DNA from: Bacteroidales bacterium
Lineage (GTDB): Bacteria; Bacteroidota; Bacteroidia; Bacteroidales; UBA10428
Reading direction: 5' to 3'
Assembly (NCBI GenBank): GCA_016934395.1
Contig: JAFGSZ010000013.1
Span: forward strand, 178,497 to 242,496
Length of the DNA stretch: 64,000 bases
The notes beneath the pieces were generated by a model that was given only the letters and a program-made list of their open reading frames with translations, did not search any database and was not told where the DNA came from. This document shows, piece by piece, positions 1 through 9,177 of this stretch (its first letter is position 1; each line of letters opens with the position of its first letter). The translations under genes and the position numbers were made by a program.

Positions 1-1361
1 TTGGAATGGTGGTGGCTTTTCTATACAGCACTATCGCTATGAGCATTGTTTTCTGGTTGTTCCATATTTCGAAAAGAAACCTTGGCCCGGGTTTCGGATA
101 TTTTGCATTAATTATTTTCTGGATAAGTTTTGAGCATCTTTATTTCAAAGCTGAAATTTCATGGCCCTGGCTTACGTTAGGGCACGGTTTCGCTTATAAT
201 GTAAGGTTTATTCAATGGTACGATACAACCGGCGTGTTGGGAGGCTCATTATGGATCCTTTTATCCAACATTTTAATATTTTTATTTATTAAAAAACTTG
301 TGGTTGCCGGAAACCAAAATTCACTAAAGGGAGTTGGTTTACTAGCTGTATTGATTGTTATAATTCCTATAATTATATCTCTGACAAAATTTTATACCTA
401 CGAAGAAAAATCAAAACCGGTAGATGTAGTTATCATTCAGCCAAATATAGATCCCTATAAAAAATTTGTTGATATCCCCAGTGTTGAACAAACCCGAAAC
501 CAGTTAAATGCTGCTCTTCCGCTTGCAGATGAGCATGTAGATTATTTTGTTGCTCCTGAAACTTCAATAAATAATAATATATGGCTTGATCAGCTCGATT
601 ATGTGCCAGACATCCGCTTAATTAAAAGTTTCCTTAAAAAATATCCTAAAGCAAAATATGTAGTCGGTATTACTTCTTACAAACGTTATGAACCTGGTGA
701 GAAACTGTCCGTTACTGCACGGCCATTAACAGGAACCGAGTATTATTATGATTCATATAATTCCGCCATTCAGATTGATTCAACGGGAAAAATTCCGGTG
801 TATCACAAATCGCAATTGGTAGTGGGTGTTGAAAAGATGCCCTATACCAAATATTTAAAATTTCTTAAGAATCTCACCTTACGGCTTGGCGGCACTTTTC
901 GCAGTCATGGCACCCAGGAGTTTCGCGAAAATTTTATTTCTCCGCAGGATTCAATTAGCATTGCTCCTGTTATTTGCTGGGAATCGGTTTTTGGCGAATT
1001 TGTTTCAGATTATATAAAAAAAGGGGCCAATTTTATTTTTGTTATTACAAACGACGGTTGGTGGGGAAATACTCCCGGACACAGGCAACATAACAGTTTA
1101 TCCTGCATACGTGCTATTGAAACACGCCGCAGTGTGGCACGTTCGGCCAATACCGGTATATCCTGTTTTATAAACCAGCGCGGCGAAGTAGGCAAAAAAC
1201 TTACCTGGTGGAAATACGGCGCCATTAGGGATACCATAAATGCTAATGACAAGATTACCTTTTATGTGAAACACGGGAATTACATCGCTCATATTGCCAT
1301 GTTTATGGCGGCTTTAGTATTGCTCATGACTATGGTTAGAGGAATAACAAGAAAATCCTGA
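1..1361 (+). CDS. lnt: Apolipoprotein N-acyltransferase, 5' end outside window
   Basis: Lnt transfers an acyl chain from phospholipid to the N-terminal cysteine of diacylated lipoproteins in the inner membrane, the last step of lipoprotein maturation. The frame is open to base 3, so the true start and first membrane segments lie upstream. Counting from the ATG at base 6, hydrophobic segments fill residues 1-130. A nitrilase domain follows with the expected catalytic triad: Glu185 (APETS), Lys268 (YHKSQ) and Cys324 (VICWES). A last membrane segment lies near the C-terminus (IAHIAMFMAALVLL). No operon partner is visible, and the next gene starts 233 bases downstream. The family call is secure. 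Confidence 0.93.
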   Translation, partial: GMVVAFLYSTIAMSIVFWLFHISKRNLGPGFGYFALIIFWISFEHLYFKAEISWPWLTLGHGFAYNVRFIQWYDTTGVLGGSLWILLSNILIFLFIKKLVVAGNQNSLKGVGLLAVLIVIIPIIISLTKFYTYEEKSKPVDVVIIQPNIDPYKKFVDIPSVEQTRNQLNAALPLADEHVDYFVAPETSINNNIWLDQLDYVPDIRLIKSFLKKYPKAKYVVGITSYKRYEPGEKLSVTARPLTGTEYYYDSYNSAIQIDSTGKIPVYHKSQLVVGVEKMPYTKYLKFLKNLTLRLGGTFRSHGTQEFRENFISPQDSISIAPVICWESVFGEFVSDYIKKGANFIFVITNDGWWGNTPGHRQHNSLSCIRAIETRRSVARSANTGISCFINQRGEVGKKLTWWKYGAIRDTINANDKITFYVKHGNYIAHIAMFMAALVLLMTMVRGITRKS

Positions 1362-1594
1362 AAGAAATAAATCCATGATATTTTAATTATCATTCATTTA
1401 TTTTCATATTTTATAAAACTTTTTCTTATCCTCTTTATTTAGTGAAACCCGGAAAATTTCAGATTGTAATAAATTATACTCTGATATCCTGCCTATCTGA
1501 TTCTCATTTAGAATTCTCTTTGTTTTTAAACTATTTAATTTACCTGGCTTGAATTGCATCTTATATTATTCTGTAATATCACAGGGGTAAACCT

Positions 1595-2206
1595 TTGAAA
1601 AATATCATACATTTATGCAACCCTTTTAAAAGTTTATTGTCATTTAAACGAAAAGCAGGAACTTTGGAGGTAGCTTATCAGGACATACATAAGGAGATTA
1701 TTGAACTCAGTAAGGCCGGGAATTCAAAAGCGCAATACCAGCTTTACCGTTTATATTCAAAGGCTATGTACAACATTTGCTATCGTATGATGAACAATAA
1801 AGAAGAAGCTGAAGATATGCTTCAGGATGCATTTACTGAGGCATTTATTAACCTGAAATCCTTTCGTTTCGAATCTTCCTTCGGGGCATGGCTAAAACGG
1901 ATTGTGGTAAATAAATGTATCAACTCCCTTAAAAAGAAAAAAGCCGAGCTGGTATTTTCAGACACTATCCCTGATCAAAAAACCGCCCCTGAAAACGAAA
2001 ATTTTGAAACCTCTGAGCTGAAAGTAAAAGAGATTCTAAATGCCCTGGAAAAATTACCACATGGATACAGGGTAATTTTTTCACTTTATATGCTCGAAGG
2101 ATATGATCATGCGGAAATTGCAGAGATTATGGGGATAACGGAATCTACTTCAAAATCTCAGTTTTCCAGGGCAAAACTTAAAATTAAAGAACTGTTAATA
2201 AACTAA
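1595..2206 (+). CDS. ECF-family RNA polymerase sigma factor
   Basis: About 203 residues, the size of an ECF (group 4) sigma factor. Region 2 is at roughly residues 45-115 (AEDMLQDAFTEAFINLKSF, then FGAWLKRIVVNKCINSLKKKK). Region 4 is at roughly 140-200 (LPHGYRVIFSLYMLEGYDHAEIAEI, then ESTSKSQFSRAKLKIKELL). The only initiation codon upstream of region 2 that gives full length is the TTG at 1595; the first in-frame ATG lies inside region 2. It sits five bases before a membrane-anchored anti-sigma-like gene and leads an operon of envelope proteins through about 5800. This suggests an envelope-responsive regulator, but its signal and target promoters are unknown. Confidence 0.9.
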   Translation: MKNIIHLCNPFKSLLSFKRKAGTLEVAYQDIHKEIIELSKAGNSKAQYQLYRLYSKAMYNICYRMMNNKEEAEDMLQDAFTEAFINLKSFRFESSFGAWLKRIVVNKCINSLKKKKAELVFSDTIPDQKTAPENENFETSELKVKEILNALEKLPHGYRVIFSLYMLEGYDHAEIAEIMGITESTSKSQFSRAKLKIKELLIN

Positions 2207-2211
2207 GCATC

Positions 2212-2763
2212 ATGAACGATAAATTTGAAAAGTTCATATCAGAAAACAGGGAAGCATTTGATATTCATGAACCGGATCCAAAAATCTGGGACAGAATTGA
2301 AAAAAACACCAGACCTGTTCGAAAACTGAACTGGAAAAAAATACTTTACCAGGCAGCTGCGGTAGTGATTATATTTCTTGCATCCTATATGGTTCATGAT
2401 CTGGTGCAGAAACCACCAAAGGATAGTGTTGCCAAAGAAAAAAAACAGGAACTTGAAATTCCGGAATTAATGGAGGCTGAAATTTATTACACCAGTATTT
2501 TAAATAATAAACTGGAAGAAATTAAGCCGATACTTGCCGGTGATCCCGGGCTGCAAAAGGAGTTAAACATTGAACTTTCCGAGCTCGACAGCATATACAG
2601 AGACCTAAAACAAGACCTGCAGGATAACATTGCCAACAATGAAGTAATTGAAGCAATGATCCAGAATTACCGTTTCAGGGTGGCTATACTTGAAGATATT
2701 TTATCACAGCTCAAATCAGAAGAAGATACGAGCAAACAAAAAATTAATAGATATGAAATCTAA
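2212..2763 (+). CDS. Membrane-anchored anti-sigma-like protein
   Basis: 183 residues with one membrane segment at about 45-66 (ILYQAAAVVIIFLASYMVHDL). This separates a short cytoplasmic N-terminal region (motif EPDPKIWDRIE) from a helical, charged periplasmic region with coiled-coil character. The topology and position directly behind an ECF sigma gene are those of Bacteroidetes anti-sigma or accessory proteins, but I see no zinc-binding HxxxCxxC motif of the ZAS type. Its last 11 bases overlap the start of the next gene, which supports translational coupling. The role is inferred from context. Confidence 0.7.
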   Translation: MNDKFEKFISENREAFDIHEPDPKIWDRIEKNTRPVRKLNWKKILYQAAAVVIIFLASYMVHDLVQKPPKDSVAKEKKQELEIPELMEAEIYYTSILNNKLEEIKPILAGDPGLQKELNIELSELDSIYRDLKQDLQDNIANNEVIEAMIQNYRFRVAILEDILSQLKSEEDTSKQKINRYEI

Positions 2764-3835
2764 GAGATTATTGTTCATCTTTTGTTTAGTCCTGACTTTA
2801 TTTCAGGTTTCCAGGGCGCAGGTTTATTCTGAGCGCATTTCAAAAGCATACAGGATTAATAATAATACAACCATAGAGATAATTAATAAATATGGTAAAA
2901 TAAATCTCTTAACCTGGAACAAAGATTCTGTAAAATTTGAGATCGATTTATCTATCAGGACTACCAACGCATCAAAGTTCAATAAACTTAAAAACAGTAT
3001 AAGTTTCGATTTTACGGCCACAGACTATTATGTAGTGGCAAAAACCACCATTTCAAGTTCGCAAAGTGTAATCTCCGATTTTCTGAACACAATTCTGCCG
3101 ACAGATAACCAGGTTACCATCGATTACACCGTTTATATTCCGGAATATGCCATTTTAAAAGTAGACAACAAGTTTGGAGATATTTATGCTGATAACCTGA
3201 ATGGCAATGTAAATATTACGCTCTCTAACGGCAATTTAAAAGCCGGCAGTTTTAATGGAAATTCCGTGATAAAAATAAATTCCGGCGATGGCATTATTAA
3301 TTCCATTGAAAATGGAAGTATATATGTTTCCTATTCAGACCTGCAGCTTAAAAGCACCGATAGGCTTACCCTGGATGCACGGTCGTCAAGGGTAAACATT
3401 GATGCTGCAAAATATATCAAACTGGAATCGCGACGCGACCGCATAAATATTAAAAAAGTAGATGAACTTTATGGAGATAGCTATTTTTCTGTACTTATAA
3501 TTGATGAACTTACCAAAGAATTTAATTACAGCTTAAAATACGGCAACCTGTCGGTTGATTTTATCCCGAAAAACTTTTCGTTCATCAACCTAAATGGGGA
3601 ATATACCGATATGGACTTGTTATTTGAAAGAGGTTCCGCTTACTTGCTGGATATTAGTCATCATCAGGATGTGTACTTAAATTATCCTGTGCAAATTGCC
3701 AGGCTTGAAGAAAAATCCCTGAATGCCGAAGATAAACAAGTGCTTACATTTGGAAAAATCGGCAGCGGCGCCACAAATTCAAAAGTAAAAATTACGGCTC
3801 CAAAAAAATGTACTATTAATATAATACATAAATAG
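2753..3835 (+). CDS. DUF4097-type beta-solenoid protein, exported
   Basis: I place the start at the ATG at 2753, because it gives a clean signal peptide (KSKRLLFIFCLVLTLFQVSRAQ); the frame stays open upstream, but that stretch overlaps the preceding gene. The mature part of about 335 residues consists of short repeated beta strands (for example YADNLNGNVNITLSNGNLKAGSFNGNSVIKI), typical of the DUF4097/adhesin-like right-handed beta fold. It lies in the sigma-factor operon, overlapping the anti-sigma-like gene by 11 bases. Likely periplasmic or surface-located; the molecular function is unknown. Such proteins often accompany GIN-domain proteins, as here. Confidence 0.7.
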   Translation: MKSKRLLFIFCLVLTLFQVSRAQVYSERISKAYRINNNTTIEIINKYGKINLLTWNKDSVKFEIDLSIRTTNASKFNKLKNSISFDFTATDYYVVAKTTISSSQSVISDFLNTILPTDNQVTIDYTVYIPEYAILKVDNKFGDIYADNLNGNVNITLSNGNLKAGSFNGNSVIKINSGDGIINSIENGSIYVSYSDLQLKSTDRLTLDARSSRVNIDAAKYIKLESRRDRINIKKVDELYGDSYFSVLIIDELTKEFNYSLKYGNLSVDFIPKNFSFINLNGEYTDMDLLFERGSAYLLDISHHQDVYLNYPVQIARLEEKSLNAEDKQVLTFGKIGSGATNSKVKITAPKKCTINIIHK

Positions 3836-3903
3836 GCACTCGGATGCAACTTGCAAATAAAATAATTGTCATTAGAAGAAATAACAATCAAAACTAAAAC
3901 ACC

Positions 3904-4632
3904 ATGAAAAAATATAGAATCACATTGTTTACAATATCCACCTTATTAATTTTCAGTCTGTATTCCTGCTCAGACATTTGGAACGACTGTTTGCAGGGAA
4001 ACGGGATATTAACAGAAGAAGAAAGGATTGAAGATGATTTTACCGGTATTGAGCTTACCGGCAGTATGGACGTTGAAGTAACAATAGGCAACGACTTCTA
4101 TGTTTCTGTTGAAGCAGATGATAACCTGCAACGATATATTATTACACGTACCCGGGGAGACAGGTTATACATTGAAACAGATCGTAACCGGTGTATCCGT
4201 TCCCGTAATCCGATAGTGGTTCATGTTACTCTTCCATACCTGGAGTATTTAGGCATAACAGGTTCCGGAATTATAGATTGTAATTATGTAAATACCGATT
4301 TTTTACAGCTTTATATTTCAGGATCCGGAGATATTTATGCAGATGTTACTGTTGAAGATTTACAGGCAGACATTACCGGTTCGGGCGAAATAAAACTGTG
4401 GGGTGAGGTAATTAACGGAGATTTATCCATAACAGGTTCCGGGAAAATACGCGCTTTTAGCTGTCAGTTTGATGAATGTAATGCCACCATCACAGGATCC
4501 GGGGACATCTATGCATTTGTATACGACATCCTGAATGTAAATATTTCCGGAAGTGGTAATGTTTACTACAGGGGAAATCCAGACATTTATTCTTCAATAA
4601 CCGGCTCAGGTCATATTGTTAATAGTAATTAA
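3904..4632 (+). CDS. GIN-domain (DUF2807) lipoprotein
   Basis: 242 residues. The N-terminal signal ends in a lipobox (IFSLYSC, Cys at about residue 22), so it is probably an outer-membrane lipoprotein. The mature part is the GIN or putative autotransporter adhesin head domain: a beta-helix with the turn motif [IL][TS]GS[GM] recurring eight times (ELTGSMDV, GITGSGII, YISGSGDI, ITGSGEI, ITGSGKI, ITGSGDI, ISGSGNV, ITGSGHI), about 15-35 residues apart. It is the fourth gene of the sigma operon. A structural or adhesive surface role is usually supposed for the family; no enzymatic residues are apparent. Confidence 0.82.
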   Translation: MKKYRITLFTISTLLIFSLYSCSDIWNDCLQGNGILTEEERIEDDFTGIELTGSMDVEVTIGNDFYVSVEADDNLQRYIITRTRGDRLYIETDRNRCIRSRNPIVVHVTLPYLEYLGITGSGIIDCNYVNTDFLQLYISGSGDIYADVTVEDLQADITGSGEIKLWGEVINGDLSITGSGKIRAFSCQFDECNATITGSGDIYAFVYDILNVNISGSGNVYYRGNPDIYSSITGSGHIVNSN

Positions 4633-4652
4633 TCGCTGTAAATTAATTTACA

Positions 4653-5150
4653 ATGAGAATATTATTCATCACTTTGTTTATCTTCCCGGGATTTATTTCG
4701 GCTTCAGCCCAGAATTACACCCGCGATGCCGGGGTGCGATTAGGGTCAACCATGAGTTTGAGTTACAGGCAGCATAATTATGACGATACGGCCTATGAAT
4801 TTTTTGCCGGGTATCACAATAGAGGATTTCGGTTTGCTGCACTTAAAGAATTTTTCCGTCCTGCATTTCTAAATACCAGTGACAATTTAACTTTTTGTAT
4901 GGGATTTGGCGCTCATGCCGGAATTTCGTATAGCGATAAATATTCATATTTCAACAGAAATTTTTACAGAGACAGCTGGGTGTTTTCACCAATATTTGGT
5001 TTAGACGGTTTATTCGGCCTGGAATATGAAATACAGGAATTCCCTGTGTTACTGGGTTTGGAGACCATGCCGTTTTTTGAGTTTTCAGCCGACAGGTTTT
5101 TTTACCTGGAAATTTTTAACATATCATTTTCGATGAAGTACCGATTTTAA
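4653..5150 (+). CDS. Small outer-membrane beta-barrel-like protein, uncharacterised
   Basis: 165 residues with a signal peptide (RILFITLFIFPGFISASAQ). The mature part is rich in alternating aromatic/polar strands (YEFFAGYHNRGFRFAALKEFF, FCMGFGAHAGISYS) and ends in a C-terminal aromatic residue (FSMKYRF), as expected of an eight-strand-type outer-membrane barrel. I do not recognise a named family. It is separated by 20 bases from the GIN gene and by 17 bases from the next similar-looking gene, so it is presumably part of the sigma-led operon. Function unknown. Confidence 0.65.
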   Translation: MRILFITLFIFPGFISASAQNYTRDAGVRLGSTMSLSYRQHNYDDTAYEFFAGYHNRGFRFAALKEFFRPAFLNTSDNLTFCMGFGAHAGISYSDKYSYFNRNFYRDSWVFSPIFGLDGLFGLEYEIQEFPVLLGLETMPFFEFSADRFFYLEIFNISFSMKYRF

Positions 5151-5167
5151 AATTAAACGTATATGCC

Positions 5168-5800
5168 ATGAAAAAAATAGCTTTTTTACTTTTTATATTC
5201 ATAACGGGTATCCAATTATCCGCACAAACTGAAGAAGAATCTTCATTTGTAAGACAAGATGATGATTTTAAAACTATTTTGGGGTCCAACAGCATAGGTG
5301 GATATGGAGCGTTCTCTGTTAGTTATAGCATGATTGATGATCGTAACGGGATGGTTTTTTCAGGAAGAGGCGGAGTTGTTTTGGGCCATATTTTTGCTAT
5401 GGGATTCGGAGGATCAGGATTTATAAATGAAATCTATTTTAACGAAGAATTACAATCCGATGCCAGTCTCTCAGGAGGTTATGGAGGTATATTTTTTGAA
5501 CCCATAATTGCACCGAAATTCCCTGTACATATTTCACTACCTGTACTATTAGGTGTTGGTGGTGTGGCATTATCCAGCATCGATCGTAACCTAAACGATT
5601 TTAATTACTGGGTTGAAGACAGCGAGGCCTTCTTTGTTATTGAACCGGGAGTTGAACTTGAGTTTAATATTACGCGTTTTTTCAGGTTTGCCATAGCAGG
5701 ATCGTATAGGTTTACAAATAATATCAGCCTTTACACATACGATAATTTATCTCTTAACGGCTTTTCAGGAGGGGTAATATGTAAATTTGGAAAATTTTAA
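5168..5800 (+). CDS. Exported outer-membrane-type protein, uncharacterised
   Basis: 210 residues with a signal peptide (KKIAFLLFIFITGIQLSAQ). The body is glycine- and aromatic-rich with amphipathic strands (GGYGAFSVSYSMIDD, GVVLGHIFAMGFGGSG) and ends in GFSGGVICKFGKF, again barrel-like. It is the last gene before the hairpin terminator at 5848-5885 and so probably closes the ECF sigma operon that begins at 1595. No named family recognised; it may share its fold with the preceding 165-residue protein. Confidence 0.6.
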   Translation: MKKIAFLLFIFITGIQLSAQTEEESSFVRQDDDFKTILGSNSIGGYGAFSVSYSMIDDRNGMVFSGRGGVVLGHIFAMGFGGSGFINEIYFNEELQSDASLSGGYGGIFFEPIIAPKFPVHISLPVLLGVGGVALSSIDRNLNDFNYWVEDSEAFFVIEPGVELEFNITRFFRFAIAGSYRFTNNISLYTYDNLSLNGFSGGVICKFGKF

Positions 5801-5847
5801 ATCTTTAGAATCCGGTTCGTAATCAGAAAAAAACTAATTTTAATACT

Positions 5848-5885
5848 TCCGAACGGTTAACTAAAACAATCGTTCGGATTTTTTT
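5848..5885 (+). terminator. Rho-independent terminator after the sigma/GIN operon
   Basis: An 8-bp stem TCCGAACG (5848-5855) pairs with CGTTCGGA (5871-5878) across a 15-base loop and is followed by seven T (5879-5885). It separates the upstream operon from the TonB receptor gene. Confidence 0.8.
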
Positions 5886-5929
5886 GGTTTGATATTTGTT
5901 AATTGAATATTCCTCAAAAAATCTACCCT

Positions 5930-8293
5930 ATGAGATTTCTAACCTTATTACTTGCAATATATCTCTCCTTTCTTTCAGGGTACGGGCAAACCAAATATAC
6001 AATAAGTGGTACTATTTCAGATGAAACCGGGGAAGAACTAATTGGAGCCAATATATATATACATAATTTAAAAGCCGGGGCGGTTTCTAATGCCTTTGGA
6101 TTTTATTCCATTACACTCCCGTCAGGAGAATATACCATCTCCTATTCATATGTGGGTTATAATACCCATACAATAGAAGTTGAACTAAATGAAAACAGAA
6201 AAATTAATATAAACCTCGAACCCGGATCGCGGGAAATCGAATCGGTTGAAATAAGAGCTGAACGAAGGGATGCCAATGTGCGAAAAGTGGAAATGAGCAC
6301 CGAAAAACTTCAAATGAAAACACTTAAACGATTGCCGGTAATTTTTGGTGAAACCGATGTGATTAAGACTATAAGTTTACTACCGGGAGTTCAGGCAAGT
6401 AACGAGGCTTCAGGAGGTTTTCATGTCCGCGGTGGCAGTATCGATCAGAACCTGATTCTGCTTGATGATGCGCCGGTTTATAATGCATCGCATGCCGTAG
6501 GCTTTTTTTCTGTATTTAATGGGGATGCGCTGAAAGATGTTAAACTATACAAAGGAGGAATTCCCCCGGAATACGGAGGAAGATTATCATCTATTTTGGA
6601 TATCCGCATGAAAGACGGGAATAACGACCATATTAACTTAGAAGGAGGAATCGGAATGATTTCCAGCCGGCTTTCAATTGACGGGCCGATTAACAAAGAA
6701 AACGGATCATTTATTATTGCCGGGCGCAGAACCTATGCAGACTTGCTTTTATTATTTGCCAAAGACTCTCTTGCTAAACAAAGTGCATTGTTTTTTTATG
6801 ATCTAAATACCAAAATAAATTACAAAATTAACGATCGGAACCGCATATTTCTATCCGGGTATTTTGGCCGCGATGTAGTTAAACTTGGTTCCCTGCTCCG
6901 GCAGGATTACGGAAACACTACCGCAACGCTTCGCTGGAACCATCTTTTTTCAGACAGATTGTTTTCTAATCTTACCTTAATCTACAGTAACTATAACTAT
7001 GATCTGGGTGTGAGTGAAAGTATGATGAGTATGGACTGGAAAACGAACATCATTGATGTAAACGTTAAACTTGATTTAAGTTATTTTATAAATCCAAACA
7101 ATACCCTTAAATTCGGAATAGGCTCCATACACCATGATTTTAATCCGGGCAAAGTAAGTTCATTAATTGATACCGTTGTTTACAATTACGATGTGCCTAA
7201 TACTTATTCCTGGGAACATGGTTTTTATATTCAAAACGAACAAAATATTACAAAAAACCTGTCGTTGTTTTATGGATTCCGGTTTTCGGTTTTTCAGAAT
7301 GTAGGAAAAAGCAAATACTTTCTATATGATTCATCCAATCCGTTACGATACGAAATTTCAGATACTATAAATCAGGGTTGGGGACAAGTATATAACACCT
7401 ATTCCGGTTTTGAACCCAGGCTTGCCCTGCGATATGCATTTAATGATAAAAGTTCTGTAAAAGCCAGTTACAACAGGATGTTTCAATATATTCACCTGGC
7501 AAGTAATAGCACAAGTTCACTGCCGATAGATGTATGGTTTCCCAGTTCTCCGAATGTAAAACCTCAGATTGCAGACCAGGTAGCTTTTGGATATTTCAGG
7601 AATTTTAACAATAACCTGATTGAAACATCTGTGGAGTTATATTATAAAAACAACCAGAATGCCATTGATTTCAGGGACCATGCCGAACTCATTTTAAATG
7701 ATAAATATGAAGGAGAGTTACGATTTGGTGAATCCTGGTCTTATGGAGCGGAATTTATGATAAAAAAACCGGAGGGTAGATTAAACGGCTGGATTAGCTA
7801 TACCTATTCAAGAACCTTAAGGAAAATTCCGGAAATAAATAACGGCAAAACCTATTCTGCCCCCCACGATAAACCACACGATATTTCCGTGGTATTATCT
7901 TATGATATTAATGATAAAATAAATGTTTCAGCAAACTGGGTATATTCATCAGCACCTCCCCGCACTATGCCAACCGGTAGGTTTGAGTATATGGGAAAAG
8001 TAGCGCCGGTATACTCAGACAGGAATACAATAAGAATTTATGACTATCACCGTATGGACCTAGCTGTAACCCTTTACGGGAAAAAACCACAGGAAAGAAA
8101 ACCCAGAAAAGATGGTAAATCCAGAAGCAAATATGAAAGTAACTGGAATTTTTCTCTTTATAACGTTTATGCAAGGCATAATCCGCTTACTATTAGTTTT
8201 ACAGAATCGGAGGATAACCCGGAAATTACTGAGGCTTCAATGATATATCTCTATTCCGTTGTGCCGTCGATAACCTATAATTTTAAATTTTAG
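5930..8293 (+). CDS. TonB-dependent outer-membrane receptor
   Basis: 787 residues from the ATG at 5930, chosen because it begins a good signal peptide (RFLTLLLAIYLSFLSGYGQ); a TTG nine codons upstream is the only alternative. Order: signal peptide, carboxypeptidase-regulatory-like beta-sandwich (ISGTISDETGEELIGANIYI), TonB plug (GGFHVRGGSIDQNLILLDDAPVYN, ending GRLSSILDIRMKDGN), then a beta-barrel to the C-terminal strand (SITYNFKF). It lacks the longer plug motifs of SusC. The next gene, 11 bases downstream, is a DUF4249 lipoprotein, the common partner of this receptor type. The ligand is not evident. Confidence 0.9.
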   Translation: MRFLTLLLAIYLSFLSGYGQTKYTISGTISDETGEELIGANIYIHNLKAGAVSNAFGFYSITLPSGEYTISYSYVGYNTHTIEVELNENRKININLEPGSREIESVEIRAERRDANVRKVEMSTEKLQMKTLKRLPVIFGETDVIKTISLLPGVQASNEASGGFHVRGGSIDQNLILLDDAPVYNASHAVGFFSVFNGDALKDVKLYKGGIPPEYGGRLSSILDIRMKDGNNDHINLEGGIGMISSRLSIDGPINKENGSFIIAGRRTYADLLLLFAKDSLAKQSALFFYDLNTKINYKINDRNRIFLSGYFGRDVVKLGSLLRQDYGNTTATLRWNHLFSDRLFSNLTLIYSNYNYDLGVSESMMSMDWKTNIIDVNVKLDLSYFINPNNTLKFGIGSIHHDFNPGKVSSLIDTVVYNYDVPNTYSWEHGFYIQNEQNITKNLSLFYGFRFSVFQNVGKSKYFLYDSSNPLRYEISDTINQGWGQVYNTYSGFEPRLALRYAFNDKSSVKASYNRMFQYIHLASNSTSSLPIDVWFPSSPNVKPQIADQVAFGYFRNFNNNLIETSVELYYKNNQNAIDFRDHAELILNDKYEGELRFGESWSYGAEFMIKKPEGRLNGWISYTYSRTLRKIPEINNGKTYSAPHDKPHDISVVLSYDINDKINVSANWVYSSAPPRTMPTGRFEYMGKVAPVYSDRNTIRIYDYHRMDLAVTLYGKKPQERKPRKDGKSRSKYESNWNFSLYNVYARHNPLTISFTESEDNPEITEASMIYLYSVVPSITYNFKF

Positions 8294-8304
8294 AGAAAAT
8301 TAAT

Positions 8305-9168
8305 ATGATCAAACATTTATTATACATTAGTAGTGTATTGCTTATAGCAGGACTATTTAATTCCTGTGAAGACAAAATTGATATTGATTTAAATGATGAG
8401 CACAATCAGCGGCTTGTTATTGAAGGTCGGTTTACCAATGAAAACAAAATCCATGAAATTACATTAAGCAGAACTGCAAGTTATTTTGCCAATGCCCCTG
8501 CTCCGCGTGAATCCGGAGCATCAATAGTACTAACTGACGGAACAATTTCCATTCCCTATTTTGAGAACTCTTCCATCCGGGGGCTATACCAGACCAACAC
8601 ATCTGTGGCAGGAATAATTGGAAATGACTATAAATTATCCATTGAAACAAATAATAACGAAAACTTTGAAGCTAAAACCCAAATGGACATTGTTGCCCAA
8701 ATGGACAGCATTACCTGGGAATATGAATATGTTGACTTTATTGAAGAAGGATTTTATATCCTTAAATTATGGGCTAATGAACCCGCCGGTAAAGGAAATA
8801 TATATATGTTTAATGTGTATGTAAATGATTCCCTGGATAACAAAACCTTAAGCCAGACCAGCTTTCAGACTGATGAATATTTTGACGGGCAATACCTTCC
8901 CGGCGCAGAAATTTATTATATCGAAGAAGAAAAATTAATTGCTGGTTCCAATCATATTCAGGTGGATATGCTTTCAATTACACGCGATGAATACGATTAT
9001 AATGTAGCATTTATTGCTGAAACTGATTATAGTGGAAGCATTTTTTCAGGTCCGCCGGCAAATATCCCTTCAAATTTAAAAAGTACAGATGGCGGTCTTG
9101 ACGGTCTCGGATTCTTCAGCGTTTCGGCAGTTACTTCTTATGCGTTTGAAATAATAAAACCAGAATAA
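8305..9168 (+). CDS. DUF4249 lipoprotein
   Basis: 287 residues with a lipoprotein signal (LLYISSVLLIAGLFNSC, Cys at about residue 21) and the DUF4249 opening pattern (EDKIDIDLNDEHNQRLVIEG, then GASIVLTDG). The family is restricted to Bacteroidetes and nearly always lies beside a TonB-dependent receptor, as here. It is presumed to be a surface accessory of that receptor, but the function is not established. It ends only nine bases from the stop of the convergent dsbD gene, leaving no room for a separate terminator. Confidence 0.85.
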   Translation: MIKHLLYISSVLLIAGLFNSCEDKIDIDLNDEHNQRLVIEGRFTNENKIHEITLSRTASYFANAPAPRESGASIVLTDGTISIPYFENSSIRGLYQTNTSVAGIIGNDYKLSIETNNNENFEAKTQMDIVAQMDSITWEYEYVDFIEEGFYILKLWANEPAGKGNIYMFNVYVNDSLDNKTLSQTSFQTDEYFDGQYLPGAEIYYIEEEKLIAGSNHIQVDMLSITRDEYDYNVAFIAETDYSGSIFSGPPANIPSNLKSTDGGLDGLGFFSVSAVTSYAFEIIKPE

Positions 9169-9177
9169 ATATCCGGA

